64,000 nt of DNA from T3Sed10-213 sp012519365 (GTDB taxonomy: Bacteria; Planctomycetota; Phycisphaerae; Sedimentisphaerales; Anaerohalosphaeraceae). Shown piece by piece: positions 1 through 9,761 of this stretch; within the stretch, counting starts at the first letter, position 1, and every line of letters starts with the position of its first letter. Position numbers and translations under genes: made by a program. The notes under the pieces were generated by a model. The model saw only the letters and a list, made by a program, of their open reading frames with translations, had not been told where the DNA came from and searched no databases. Where the stretch lies: contig JAPXLV010000004.1 of assembly GCA_033809355.1 (NCBI GenBank), forward strand, positions 1-64,000. Reading direction: 5' to 3'.

Positions 1-77
1 CTTGCGGCAGCGATTTTTATATAATTGTAAATGTCGTTAGGAGAAATTATATTTTTTAAACGTTCAAATGGGAAATG

Positions 78-1067
78 TCAGTTAAAATAGATCTGCGTAT
101 CCGTCTTGGCTAAAATTTCCACCTTGCCGGTCGCATGCGACATCACAAACCTCAGCCGTTTGGCCAATCCGGAGACCTTCGCCTTAGCCGCTTCATAGAT
201 CATATACCCCTCTTCGATCGGCACCGTATAGCCGTGATTACCGAGGGCCGGACGACACTGGAACAAGTAATAGGGAACCACCCCTGCAAACGACAGCCGC
301 CGCAGCAGCTCGGCCAGGACATCCGGATCGTCGTTGACGCCGCGAATCAGGGGAAATTGGTTGGTCATAATCGCCCCGGCCCGCAGCAGGGTATTTATCC
401 CCTTACAGGCCGTATCGGTCAGCTCGCGCGGATGACAAAAATGCGTCATCACGTAAATCCGCTTGTTTGGCAGACTGTACCGCGAAATCATCTCCGGCAA
501 TGACGGGTCATCCAGAATGCGATACGGATTGAACACCGGCATTCGTGTCCCGATGCGGATAATCTGCACGTGGTCAATCCTGCGCAATTCGGAGATAATT
601 CGCTCGAGTTTACGGGTGGTCAGCATCAACGGATCGCCGCCGGTCAGCAGCACATTGGTAATCTCTGGATGCGCGGCGATATACTCAACTGCAGCCGGCA
701 CATTCCTGAGCGCTTCTTTTTGCGGCTCGATAAACACCCGCTTGCGAAAACAATAGCGGCAAATCCCCTCGCACACATTGCTGACCAACAGCAGCACTGT
801 GGAATGATACTTATGCTCCAGGCCCGGCAGCACCGTGTAAGCCTGTTCATTGGACGGATCCAGCCTGCCCCACCCTTCCAATTCATCGGGGTGCGGAATA
901 ATCAGACGTCGAATCGGACAGGCCGGATTAGCCCAGTCAATCAATGACAAATAATAATCATTGACGCGAAACGCAAACTGTTCGGTCACCGCCTTCAACT
1001 GCCGGCGTTCCTGCGGCGTCAATTGTTCAATGTCCTCAATATTTCGAAAATACTTAATTCTGTGCAT
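78..1067 (-). CDS. KamA-family radical SAM protein (lysine 2,3-aminomutase / EF-P lysylation type)
   Basis: Radical SAM enzyme of the lysine-2,3-aminomutase family. The cluster motif CEGICRYCFRKR (C-x3-C-x2-C) lies near residues 99-110, followed by LLTGGDPL and the NQFPLIRGVNDD segment that in the family helps bind the amino-acid substrate. Near the C-terminus, SHATGK carries a lysine placed where family members bind PLP. At 329 residues it is much shorter than catabolic lysine aminomutases (about 410) and matches the size of EpmB/YjeK-like proteins that beta-lysylate elongation factor P. The EF-P role is an inference, since no efp or epmA gene lies in the window. A GAGG ribosome binding site sits just before the ATG. 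The gene stands alone on the minus strand. Confidence 0.85.
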   Translation of the reverse strand: MHRIKYFRNIEDIEQLTPQERRQLKAVTEQFAFRVNDYYLSLIDWANPACPIRRLIIPHPDELEGWGRLDPSNEQAYTVLPGLEHKYHSTVLLLVSNVCEGICRYCFRKRVFIEPQKEALRNVPAAVEYIAAHPEITNVLLTGGDPLMLTTRKLERIISELRRIDHVQIIRIGTRMPVFNPYRILDDPSLPEMISRYSLPNKRIYVMTHFCHPRELTDTACKGINTLLRAGAIMTNQFPLIRGVNDDPDVLAELLRRLSFAGVVPYYLFQCRPALGNHGYTVPIEEGYMIYEAAKAKVSGLAKRLRFVMSHATGKVEILAKTDTQIYFN

Positions 1068-1126
1068 AGGCCTCGGGGTAAATAAACGTATCTATAAGCG
1101 TCTAAACGACATTCATCCAGTTCATA

Positions 1127-1155
1127 AGTATAGCAGAAATTTCGCTTTTGTGCAA
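1127..1155 (-). promoter_or_regulatory. Putative sigma70-type promoter of the KamA-family gene
   Basis: On the minus strand, TTGCAC (1155-1150) and TATACT (1132-1127) are separated by 17 bases. This would place the transcript start about 50 bases before the ATG at 1067. Pattern match only. Confidence 0.5.
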
Positions 1156-1199
1156 CCTTCTATAAGTCGATTATTTTCAATTACTTACATCAAAATCCA

Positions 1200-1241
1200 T
1201 AAAAAAAGTCCTGAGTGCCGTCGCCGCAACACCCAGGACTT
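1200..1241 (-). terminator. Rho-independent terminator of the ferritin-like gene
   Basis: On the minus strand, AAGTCCTG pairs with CAGGACTT (1241-1234 with 1213-1206) and is followed directly by a run of seven or eight U. It lies about 40 bases past the stop codon of the ferritin-like gene. Confidence 0.85.
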
Positions 1242-1278
1242 GACAGGACTTGAATCGGTTGTCTACCGAAAAACCTAA

Positions 1279-1818
1279 TTATTCCCCGCCGCCAGACGAG
1301 ACAAATCCTTTGGAAAATCCGCCGGTATCAGAGGGCGTTCCGGCGATCTGCGCCAGATAGGCCGGACCCAGTTTTTCGATATGGTCACTAACATTGTCAA
1401 AATAATTATAGTGTTCCTGTTCTTCGGCATTGATAGCCTCGAATAATTTCATCGATACACTGTCGCCGTTTTCGCGGCAGACGTTGAGAAACTGGTTGTA
1501 GATGAAAATGGTATCGTCTTCGAGTTTGCTGTCAAACGGGAAAATGGCCTCGACCGTCTGTCCGCAACTGACCTTGCCAGACATCTCGGTAGTCGGCTCG
1601 CCGCCCAGTTCCTTGATGCGTTCGGCAAATTGCTCAGCGTGCCGCATCTCGTCAATCGCGATCAACTTGACCTTGGCCGCCAGTTCGCCGTAATCCATAT
1701 CGTCCAGATTGTAATGCTGATTCATATACTGGCCGATCGCCTGCAGTTCCATCGACCGCGCCTTATTGAGTACCTCGATGACTTTTTGCCGTGCGGCTTC
1801 TTTTGCCTTAGTATCCAT
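1279..1818 (-). CDS. Bacterioferritin-like ferritin-family protein
   Basis: Four-helix-bundle di-iron protein of the ferritin/bacterioferritin superfamily, expected to oxidise and store iron in the cytoplasm. Two ExxH pairs are visible: EMRH in the second helix and EQEH in the last, with further Glu residues (MELQAIGQY, EEQEHYNYF) completing a di-iron centre. The protein is 179 residues if the ATG at 1818 is used. That start has an AGGAGA ribosome binding site (1826-1831) seven bases upstream, so the in-frame ATG at 1848 is unlikely. After the ferritin fold there is a short Gly/Ser-rich tail (GGFSKGFVSSGGGE) that is not usual for the family. It is transcribed alone and ends in a strong terminator. 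Confidence 0.85.
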   Translation of the reverse strand: MDTKAKEAARQKVIEVLNKARSMELQAIGQYMNQHYNLDDMDYGELAAKVKLIAIDEMRHAEQFAERIKELGGEPTTEMSGKVSCGQTVEAIFPFDSKLEDDTIFIYNQFLNVCRENGDSVSMKLFEAINAEEQEHYNYFDNVSDHIEKLGPAYLAQIAGTPSDTGGFSKGFVSSGGGE

Positions 1819-2098
1819 TTTCAGGTCTCCTAACTCGAGTTTAAACATCCAATTACCGTCTTTTTACGCCCCAAATTATACCTCCAGCCGAAGAAAAATC
1901 CAGCAGATTTTTGGAGGAGGTAATCATAAAAGATTGGGCACCAAAATCTTTAAATAAACAGATTTTTCAAAATCCAAAACAAGATATAAGATAACATAAT
2001 CTCTGATGTGAATAAGGACTTTGCAAAATAATGACAACTTGATAGGATAACGGTGGTTATGAAATGAACTGTCGAACCCAACCAGCGAAAGGACAACG

Positions 2099-4039
2099 AT
2101 GTCAGAGGTACCTGATGTCTTGAGCGACCAGCAGCGCCCGGCCGAATTGACCCTTCGGGCTATTTTGCTCGGAATTGTGCTATCGATGATCTTGGCCGGG
2201 GCCAATGCCTATCTGGGACTGTTTGCCGGAATGACCGTCTCGGCCTCGATTCCCGCCGCGGTGTTGTCGATGGGCATTTTTCGCCTGTCTCGACGCAGCA
2301 GTATTCTCGAAAACAATATCGTCCAGACCTCCGCCTCGGCGGGTGAATCGCTGGCGGCCGGGGCTATTTTCACCCTGCCGGCGCTGCTGATTGTGGGATT
2401 CTGGCAGGACATTCATCTTGTCTGGGTAATGCTGTTGTGCGGCTTGGGGGGCTTGTTGGGGGTGTTGTTCACGATTCCGCTGCGTCGGTCGCTGATTTTG
2501 CAGCAGAAGCTGCAATTCCCCGAAGGCGTCGCCACCGCCGAGGTGCTCGAAGCGGGCCAAACCGGCGGTCGCGGCCTAAAGTACATTATCCAGGCCGCTG
2601 CGGCCGGCGGTCTGTTCAAGCTCGGCTCTACGGCATTGGGCCTTTGGCCGAGCACGATTGAGACAGTCCGACGCGTGGGCCGCGGCATCTTTTACGGGGG
2701 GATGAATCTTAGCCCGGCACTGGCCAGCGTGGGCTATATTGTGGGCGTAAATATCGCGGTACTGATTTTTCTCGGCGGGGCGGCCAATTGGCTGCTGGCG
2801 ATTCCGATTGTCTCGATGTTCGAAGCCGCTTCCGACAAACCCCTCCTCGACCAAGCCTACGCCCTTTGGAGCAGCAAAACCCGCTATATCGGCGTCGGGG
2901 CGATGGTCTTTGGCGGTTTATGGACAATATTCCAGATTCGCAAAACTCTTCTAAGCGGCATTGTCAGCGGATTAAAGGCCTACCAAAGCCGCCCCTCCGA
3001 CCAGCCGGCCCTTGATCGCAGTGAAAAAGACATCCCGATGAAATGGGTGCTGCTGCTGATTCTGTTTTCGGTGGTGCCGCTGCTGCTGCTCTATCAGGTC
3101 TTTGTTGCCAACATGGCTGTCTCCATCACCATGACGGTGTGTATGCTGCTGACGGGGTTTATCTTTTCGGCGGTGGCCGGCTACATGGCCGGCTTGGTCG
3201 GGTCGTCCAACAACCCTGTCTCCGGCGTGACCATCGCCACAGTGCTGATCAGCGCTTTGCTGCTGGCAGCGATGATGGGAACCACCCTCGAACACGGCCC
3301 GGCCGCCGCAATTATAATCGGAACGGTCGTCTGCTGTGCCGCCGCGATTGCCGGCGACAATATGCAGGATCTTAAAACCGGCCACATTGTCGGCGCCACG
3401 CCCTGGCGTCAGCAGATTATGCAGATGGTCGGAACGGCCTCGGCGGCAATCGTCCTGGGACCAGTTCTGATGCTGCTGGATCGGGCATATGGATTTGCCG
3501 GCACCGGACGGGCCGGGGACAATGCCCTGGCGGCACCGCAGGCCAACCTGATAGCCTCCGTTGCACGCGGCGTCTTTTCCAATGAATTGCCGTGGACTTT
3601 TATTATCATCGGCGTTGCCGTGGCCGTAGGAATCGTCTTTCTCGATGAGATTCAGCGACGGCGAAACAGCACGTTTCGCCTGCCGGTCTTGGCGGTGGCT
3701 ATCGGCATTTATCTTCCGTTTGAATTGGCCGTGCCGATTTTTTTGGGGGGATTGATTCGCTGGGCAGTCGAAAAACGAAAACCTGCCGGCCAACCATCCG
3801 CAAGCGATACGGCAGCCCTGACCGAAAACAGCGGTCTGTTGTTGGCCTCCGGCCTGATTACCGGCGAGGCACTGATGGGAGTAGTGCTGGCCATTCCCAT
3901 CGCAGCACTGAAACCGGCCGGCATCTCTTTTCCGCTGTTTACAATGCCCGGCGGCGCACTGATCGGAACGCTATTGCTGGCGGGGATTTGCCTTTGGATG
4001 GGCACTGTCGCCGGCAAGCGAAAAAATGAACAACACTAA
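2099..4039 (+). CDS. OPT-family oligopeptide transporter
   Basis: Integral membrane transporter of the oligopeptide transporter (OPT) superfamily, 646 residues with more than a dozen hydrophobic segments. It opens with RAILLGIVLSMILAGANAYL and AGMTVSASIPAAVLSMGI, as in bacterial OPT proteins, and carries the SSNNPVSGVTIATVLISA segment typical of the second half. It is predicted to import short peptides (some relatives carry metal chelates) using an ion gradient. An AAAGGA ribosome binding site precedes the ATG. The S46 dipeptidyl-peptidase gene starts 30 bases downstream on the same strand. That suggests one transcript in which a surface enzyme cuts dipeptides and this protein takes them up. 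Confidence 0.88.
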   Translation: MSEVPDVLSDQQRPAELTLRAILLGIVLSMILAGANAYLGLFAGMTVSASIPAAVLSMGIFRLSRRSSILENNIVQTSASAGESLAAGAIFTLPALLIVGFWQDIHLVWVMLLCGLGGLLGVLFTIPLRRSLILQQKLQFPEGVATAEVLEAGQTGGRGLKYIIQAAAAGGLFKLGSTALGLWPSTIETVRRVGRGIFYGGMNLSPALASVGYIVGVNIAVLIFLGGAANWLLAIPIVSMFEAASDKPLLDQAYALWSSKTRYIGVGAMVFGGLWTIFQIRKTLLSGIVSGLKAYQSRPSDQPALDRSEKDIPMKWVLLLILFSVVPLLLLYQVFVANMAVSITMTVCMLLTGFIFSAVAGYMAGLVGSSNNPVSGVTIATVLISALLLAAMMGTTLEHGPAAAIIIGTVVCCAAAIAGDNMQDLKTGHIVGATPWRQQIMQMVGTASAAIVLGPVLMLLDRAYGFAGTGRAGDNALAAPQANLIASVARGVFSNELPWTFIIIGVAVAVGIVFLDEIQRRRNSTFRLPVLAVAIGIYLPFELAVPIFLGGLIRWAVEKRKPAGQPSASDTAALTENSGLLLASGLITGEALMGVVLAIPIAALKPAGISFPLFTMPGGALIGTLLLAGICLWMGTVAGKRKNEQH

Positions 4040-4069
4040 GAATGCAGTCTTTCAAGGAGAAAAAACACA

Positions 4070-6271
4070 ATGGGTCGTTTAATAGGGAGTTTTGGGTTCA
4101 GTTGTATTGTGTTTGCTCTTGGCGGATGTATGGACCTGTCCTATCCGGCCCGTATCCACTACGCCAATCCCGGCGGAATGTGGATGCCCCGCCAAATGAC
4201 ACAGCACCGCTCTACGCTTCGCTCTCTCGGCGTTAAAAATCCAGACGCGTTGGCCGACCTGCAGGGCTATCCGCTCGGCGCGATCGTCTGGCTGGGCGGA
4301 TGCAGCGCGTCGTTCGTCTCGCCGCACGGCCTGATCGCCACCAACCATCATTGTGCCATCAGCTCGCTCCAGTTTCATTCCACACCGGAAAACAATCTCT
4401 TTGAAAATGGTTTTTTGGCTCGGACCCGTCAAGAGGAATTACCGGGTGAGACGGGCAAAAAAGTCTGGATCACTCAAGAGATTATCGACGTCTCCCCAGA
4501 GATCCGAATCGGATTGGAAGACATCGCCGACCCCGTGCAGCGATACACCGAAATCCAGCAACGCATCAAAGACCGTATCGCTCGCGAGGAAGATCCGGAC
4601 AAAGGCATTCGATGTGAAATCAAAACCTACTACGAAGGTCAGTACTACTATCTGCTGAAATACGTTGAATTGAGGGACATTCGGCTGGTGTACGCCCCGC
4701 CCGAAAGCATCGGCGCTTACGGCGGTGACATCGACAACTGGCAGTGGCCGCGACATACCGGCGATTTTACCTTTTACCGGGCGTATGTCAGTCCGTCCGG
4801 CCAACCGGCCGAATACAGCCCCGACAATGTGCCTTACCAGCCGCGTCACTGGCTGCGTATCGCCGACGAACCGCTGGAGCCGGACGATTTTGTGCTGGTC
4901 GCCGGTTATCCCGGACGAACGCAACGCTGGAAAACGCTCGATGAGGTGCTGTACCTCTATCAAACCGACAATCCCATGCGAATCCGCATTCTGGGAGAGC
5001 TTGCCGACTTGTACACCGCCCTCGGCGAACAAAACGATGAGCTGTGGATTAAAGTCAAACCCCGTTACCAGGGCGTGATGAACTCCCTCAAACTGTTAAC
5101 CCTCATTCAGGAAAACATCACCCAAAGCAATCTCATAGATGAAAAAATTCGTCAGCAAACCGACCTGGAAGACTGGATTGCCGCCGACAGAAACCGCCAA
5201 AAAAAATGGGGCCAGGCCATCAGCGAGATTGCCCGCATCAACGAACAGGTCCGACGCACAGCACGACGGGATTATCTGCTGGACGGGACCATCCATTCGG
5301 TAAATCTGCTCTCGGCGGCACACACCATTGTGCGTATGGCCGAGCAGCGCCCCAAGCCCGACGATCAGCGCGAACCGGACCTGCAGCAGCGCAACCACGA
5401 TCGCCTCATTCAGTCGCTGCAGCGCATGCAAACCTCATACGACCCGGCCATCGACAAGGCTCTGTTGTCATACTATCTGCAAAAAATCAACGAATTGCCC
5501 CCCGCTCAGCGTGATCCCCTGCAAGCCGCTATCGCCGAGTCTGGCCTTCAGCGTCCGCAGGAAATTGAAGCCTTTGTTCAATCTCTGTTTTCAGACGCCT
5601 TGGTGCTGGACGACGCCGACCAACGCGTCACCTTGTTCCAACAGGCCACGCTGGAAGAACTGCGGCAGCACAACGATCCGTTTATTCAATTGGCCCTGCG
5701 GCTGCGGCCCTTCACACAAGAGCAAGAAAGGGACCGAAAACAGTATGCCGGCATGATGGCCCTGCTGCGACCCGCCTATGTACAGGCGCGACAGGCATTT
5801 TACGGAAAACCTCTCGCACCCGATGCCAACGGCACACTGCGGCTTACTTTCGGCACCGTCAAGGGCTACCGCCCGACCCCTCAATCGCCGGTGTATTACC
5901 CATTTACCACCCTGAGCCAGGTCCTTGAAAAACATACCGGCCAGAGACCGTTTGACGCACCGGAAAAACTGCGCACCGCCGCCGCACAGGTCTATCCGGA
6001 AATGGAGTTTTACGCTGACAATATCGACGACATCCCGGTCAATTTCCTCTCGGATACGGATATTACCGGCGGCAACTCCGGATCGGCCACCCTCAATCAC
6101 AAAGGCCAATGGGTCGGGCTGGTCTTTGACGGCAATGCGGAAGCGGCCGCCAGTGACCTGATGTTTATGCCCGACATTACCCGAGCCATTCACGTGGATC
6201 TTCGATACATCCTGTGGATTATGAAATATGTTGACCATGCGGACGAATTGCTGGCCGAACTGGGTCTATGA
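4070..6271 (+). CDS. S46-family dipeptidyl-peptidase (DPP7/DPP11-like), lipoprotein
   Basis: Serine exopeptidase of family S46, which removes dipeptides from the N-terminus of peptides. The N-terminal segment (ATNHHCAISSLQFH) supplies the catalytic His near residue 93, and GGNSGSATL near the C-terminus supplies the Ser in a chymotrypsin-like fold; the helical insert lies between. After the Ser comes VFDGNAEAAASDL, as in the family. The length of 733 residues is normal. The signal sequence ends in LGGC (Cys20), a lipobox, so the enzyme is probably anchored to a membrane facing the periplasm. I cannot tell DPP7-like from DPP11-like specificity with certainty. An AAGGAG site precedes the ATG. 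It follows the OPT transporter gene by 30 bases. Confidence 0.9.
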   Translation: MGRLIGSFGFSCIVFALGGCMDLSYPARIHYANPGGMWMPRQMTQHRSTLRSLGVKNPDALADLQGYPLGAIVWLGGCSASFVSPHGLIATNHHCAISSLQFHSTPENNLFENGFLARTRQEELPGETGKKVWITQEIIDVSPEIRIGLEDIADPVQRYTEIQQRIKDRIAREEDPDKGIRCEIKTYYEGQYYYLLKYVELRDIRLVYAPPESIGAYGGDIDNWQWPRHTGDFTFYRAYVSPSGQPAEYSPDNVPYQPRHWLRIADEPLEPDDFVLVAGYPGRTQRWKTLDEVLYLYQTDNPMRIRILGELADLYTALGEQNDELWIKVKPRYQGVMNSLKLLTLIQENITQSNLIDEKIRQQTDLEDWIAADRNRQKKWGQAISEIARINEQVRRTARRDYLLDGTIHSVNLLSAAHTIVRMAEQRPKPDDQREPDLQQRNHDRLIQSLQRMQTSYDPAIDKALLSYYLQKINELPPAQRDPLQAAIAESGLQRPQEIEAFVQSLFSDALVLDDADQRVTLFQQATLEELRQHNDPFIQLALRLRPFTQEQERDRKQYAGMMALLRPAYVQARQAFYGKPLAPDANGTLRLTFGTVKGYRPTPQSPVYYPFTTLSQVLEKHTGQRPFDAPEKLRTAAAQVYPEMEFYADNIDDIPVNFLSDTDITGGNSGSATLNHKGQWVGLVFDGNAEAAASDLMFMPDITRAIHVDLRYILWIMKYVDHADELLAELGL

Positions 6272-6327
6272 CTCAGTAACAATTGTCCGTTCAATCGTCT
6301 GCCAACTTTTTATAAGGACTAAACACG

Positions 6328-8088
6328 ATGCAAAACATACGGCTCATCGGATGGATGGTGTTGGCCGTTCTTATGCCCATAAACCCGGCGATGGCAAATC
6401 GCCGCCTCGCCGAAAAAATGGATCGCGGCTTTATCGCAATTCCGCAAGAGAAAGGCGGCGTCTATCTGGGATGGCGACTGCTCAAAACCGATCCGCCGAA
6501 CTGCGGATTCAACCTGTATCGTCAAACCGGCGACGATCAGGAAATCAAACTCAACAACGCCCCGCTTACAGACACCACGGACTTTGTCGATGCCCACGCC
6601 CCGCTGGACAAGCCCAACCGCTGGTACCTGCGTTGGGCTGCCGCCAAGCCGCAGACAAATGCCTTGGCAAGCGTCTGTCTGCCGGCCAATCCCCCCCTCC
6701 GCAAGTATATTGCGATCCCCTTCAACGGCGATTATATCTGCAACCGCGTGGCGATTGCCGACCTGAACGGCGACGGCGCCTATGATTTTGTAATCAAACA
6801 GCCCGAGCAGGTCTGCGACCCCGGCGTCTGGCGCAAAAGCGAAACCCCCTGGAAAGTCGAGGCCTATCTAAGTGACGGGACGTTTTTATGGCGCAAAGAC
6901 CTTGGCTGGAATATCGAACAAGGCGTCTGGTGGTCGCCGATGATTGCCTTTGACTTCAACGGCGACGGCCGGGCAGAGGTTGCCCTCAAAACCGCGCCCA
7001 CCGATGTCGATTACCGCAACCCCGACGACCATCCGCTGGCCGGCAGGGTCACCTCCGGCCCCGAATACTGCTCCATCCTCGACGGCCTGACCGGCAAAGA
7101 ACTGGATCGGGTCGATTGGATCGCACGCGGCAACATCGAAGACTGGGGCGATGCGCGAAACAACCGCGCCTCCCGCCATCTGATCGGTGCGGCCTACCTG
7201 GACGGCAAACGCCCCAGCCTGCTGGTACTGCGGGGTACCTATACTCTGATGCGTGTCGATGCGTATACCCTTCAGGGGGACAAACTCGTCAAACTCTGGA
7301 GTTGGAGCGGCGACGAGGAAGACCCGCCCGTTCGCGGGCAGGGAATGCACGGTATGCTGGCCGCCGATGTCACCGGCGACGGCTGCGATGAAATCATCCT
7401 TGGCGCAGCGGCCCTTCGCGGCGATGGAACCTTGCTCTGGAACACCGGCCTGGGACATCCGGACGCCTGCTATGTGACCGACATCCTGCCGGAACGTCCC
7501 GGTCTGGAAATCATTTACGGCATCGAACCTCCCCGCAAAAATGACGCTATTTGTCTGGTCGAGGCCGCCACCGGAAAAATGATCTGGAACTGCGGTTTTC
7601 CCACCACACACGTCCACAGCAGCGGCATGTTTGGCAATTTTGACCCGAACAACCCGGGATTGGAATTTTACATCGGTGAAAAAGACCGCTCGGCCCATTG
7701 GACCTTCAGCGCCGACGGTCGCCTGCTCAGACAGGAAAATCTCGGCCGTCTGAATCCGGTGCCGCTGTATTGGGAAGCCGGCAACGTCAAACCTTATGCC
7801 TATCGTAATCGAATTCAGCGTTATCACGGCCCGGTAATCGGCTCGTATGAAGGCGACATTTTGGCCGTGGCCGATATCCTCGGCGACTGGCGCGAAGAGT
7901 TGATCACCGTAGTTCCCGGCGAATTGCGGATTTATACCACAACAATTCCGGCCGTGGATCGTCGCGTAACCCTGATGCAGGATGACCTCTACCGGATGTA
8001 TGTGGCAATGGTCTCGATGGGCTATCTTTATCCCCCCCAGCCGAGTGACTATCTGACCGTCAAAACCGCCGATTTAACCGGCCGCTGA
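6328..8088 (+). CDS. Rhamnogalacturonan lyase-like protein (PL11 type), secreted
   Basis: 586 residues with a signal peptide of about 23 residues. The mature start RRLAEKMDRGFIAIP...GGVYLGWRLLKTDP matches the opening of PL11 rhamnogalacturonan lyases. It is followed by an eight-bladed-propeller pattern with calcium-type loops (DLNGDGAYDFVIK, DFNGDGRAEVALKT, DVTGDGCDEIILGA). PL11 enzymes cleave the rhamnose-galacturonate backbone of pectin by beta-elimination. Substrate here is inferred, because relatives with changed specificity exist. The start has an AAGGAC site. It lies 56 bases after the S46 peptidase gene and may share its transcript, followed by a promoter and the MFS gene. Confidence 0.8.
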   Translation: MQNIRLIGWMVLAVLMPINPAMANRRLAEKMDRGFIAIPQEKGGVYLGWRLLKTDPPNCGFNLYRQTGDDQEIKLNNAPLTDTTDFVDAHAPLDKPNRWYLRWAAAKPQTNALASVCLPANPPLRKYIAIPFNGDYICNRVAIADLNGDGAYDFVIKQPEQVCDPGVWRKSETPWKVEAYLSDGTFLWRKDLGWNIEQGVWWSPMIAFDFNGDGRAEVALKTAPTDVDYRNPDDHPLAGRVTSGPEYCSILDGLTGKELDRVDWIARGNIEDWGDARNNRASRHLIGAAYLDGKRPSLLVLRGTYTLMRVDAYTLQGDKLVKLWSWSGDEEDPPVRGQGMHGMLAADVTGDGCDEIILGAAALRGDGTLLWNTGLGHPDACYVTDILPERPGLEIIYGIEPPRKNDAICLVEAATGKMIWNCGFPTTHVHSSGMFGNFDPNNPGLEFYIGEKDRSAHWTFSADGRLLRQENLGRLNPVPLYWEAGNVKPYAYRNRIQRYHGPVIGSYEGDILAVADILGDWREELITVVPGELRIYTTTIPAVDRRVTLMQDDLYRMYVAMVSMGYLYPPQPSDYLTVKTADLTGR

Positions 8089-8147
8089 GAGCAAGGCCGT
8101 TTGTTCGTTTTCGGGCTCAATCCCCTTACGTCAAGTTGTAATGGGGC

Positions 8148-8176
8148 TTGCGATTTGTCGGCCAGCGACCTATAAT
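8148..8176 (+). promoter_or_regulatory. Putative sigma70-type promoter of the MFS transporter gene
   Basis: TTGCGA (8148-8153), a 17-base spacer and a perfect TATAAT (8171-8176). It predicts a start near 8183, just ahead of the ATG at 8207, which supports 8207 rather than 8287 as the start of the downstream gene. Confidence 0.65.
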
Positions 8177-8206
8177 AGCAGTTTTTGTGTGTCAGGGAAA
8201 ACCGCT

Positions 8207-9643
8207 ATGAACAGTAAGCAGCAAAAAGAACAAAACCGAAAACCCTTTTTTGCCAAATGGACCAATGTGCCGTTTGCACCGGCTAAATGGCCGTTTTTTA
8301 CGGCTGGATGATTGTGGCCGTTGCGACGCTCTCGATCGTCTGTTCCGTTCCCGGACAGACCGCCGGCGTGGGGGTCTTTACCAACCACATCATCGACACA
8401 CTGGGGATGACCCGCGACGAACTGAGTTTGGCTTATATGGTCGGCACGCTGACCAGCGGCTTTATTCTGCCGTTTTCCGGTCGTCTGCTGGATATCATCG
8501 GGGTACGACTGATGAGTCTGTGTGTCTCGGTGGGGCTGGCAGTCAGTTTGCTGATTTTATCGCAGGTCGATCGGCTGGCCGAGATGTTAAAGGCATTTTT
8601 TTCATTCCGTTTCGGCCGGGATTCCCGGCATAGAAACGCCGGCCGAGGTGCTGTCCCGATTTTTCCCCTCCGGCCTGTCGGTTGGCGCAGCTGCGGCATT
8701 GGCGTTTTTGCTGATTCGTTTCTTCGGCCAGGGCAATATGACCACCGTCGGCCGGGTGGCGATGGGACGTTGGTTTAATCGGCACCGCGGCATGGCAACC
8801 GCAATCTCCGGCGTGCCTGTAACATTCGTATTCAACGCCGCCCCATGGCTGCTGACCGGACTGATCTCTGCGGTCGGCTGGCGACAGGCCTGCCGGCTCA
8901 TGGCCGGCATTGTCGGCATCGGAATGGCCGCAATCGGCGTACTGTTCTTTCGAGACAACCCGGAAGAATGCGGCCTGACGATGGACGGTACGCCTCAGAC
9001 AGCCGAAGCCCAACAAAAACATCCTGACCTGCACCCAATTTATCGAGATTTTACGCGACGTGAAGCCCTTGGCTCTTTGGCCTTCTGGACAATTACCTTG
9101 ATTTTGTCCCTGCACAGCATGATTATCACCGCGGTTGCGTTTCATATTACCGACTTCGGCGCTGATATGGGCAAAACCAGTGCCGAAGCGACGCGGCTGT
9201 TTCTATACTTTGTGTTCATCACCCTGCCGGTGCGTTTTGCAACCGCTTATGTAATGGACCGGACACGGATTCCGGTGACCTGGATTCTCGCGACTGTGTC
9301 GGCGACTATAGCCGGAGGCCTGGCAGGGCTTATTTTCTTTGATACAGCCCCGGGATTTATCCTGACAATCTTAATGTTAGGCCTTAGCGGCGGGATATGG
9401 GGGGTACTGGTCGATGCGTCGCTGCCGCGCTTTTTTGGCCGAAAGCATCTTGGAGCAATCAGCGGAACCGTTATGTCCGCAATGGTGCTCAGCAGCGCAA
9501 TGGGGCCGGTTCTGTTCAGTTATGGCAAGACCTATCTGGGCAGCTACCGAGCCATGCTGATTTGGCTGCTCATCCTGCCGATTGTCATCTTCGCGATGAG
9601 TCTGTTTGCCCGCAATCCGCAGAACCGTTACAAGCCCGCATAA
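8207..9643 (+). pseudogene. MFS transporter interrupted by two compensating single-base frameshifts in poly-T tracts
   Basis: A 12-TM major facilitator protein read in three pieces. From the ATG at 8207 the frame reads MNSKQQKEQN...KWPFF and then leaves frame at six Ts (8294-8299). The family motif continues in the next frame as YGWMIVAVATLSIV. At seven Ts (8596-8602) the frame changes back, to HSVSAGIPGIETPAEVLSRF and on to RNPQNRYKPA. One T missing and one T extra would restore a continuous 478-residue protein, and the two shifts cancel. This could be a decayed gene, a homopolymer sequencing error, or a gene expressed by slippage on T runs. It resembles the monocarboxylate/oxalate-formate branch of MFS; substrate unknown. 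It sits after the pectin lyase gene. Confidence 0.8.
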
Positions 9644-9761
9644 TAGCCGCAAGACACAACCCGGCGATTTGGCCAAGGGATACCTGAAAAAACCATCCCC
9701 ACCCGGCAAAGACACAGTTCGCCGATTCGCCTTTCGCTCCGGCTCGGTTTCTTTTGCCCTG

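Noticed and set aside
8287..8778. ATG at 8287 as the true start of a 163-residue protein
   Set aside because: No ribosome binding site; the frame leaves the MFS pattern after about 100 residues, and the promoter and upstream ATG at 8207 fit a longer protein.
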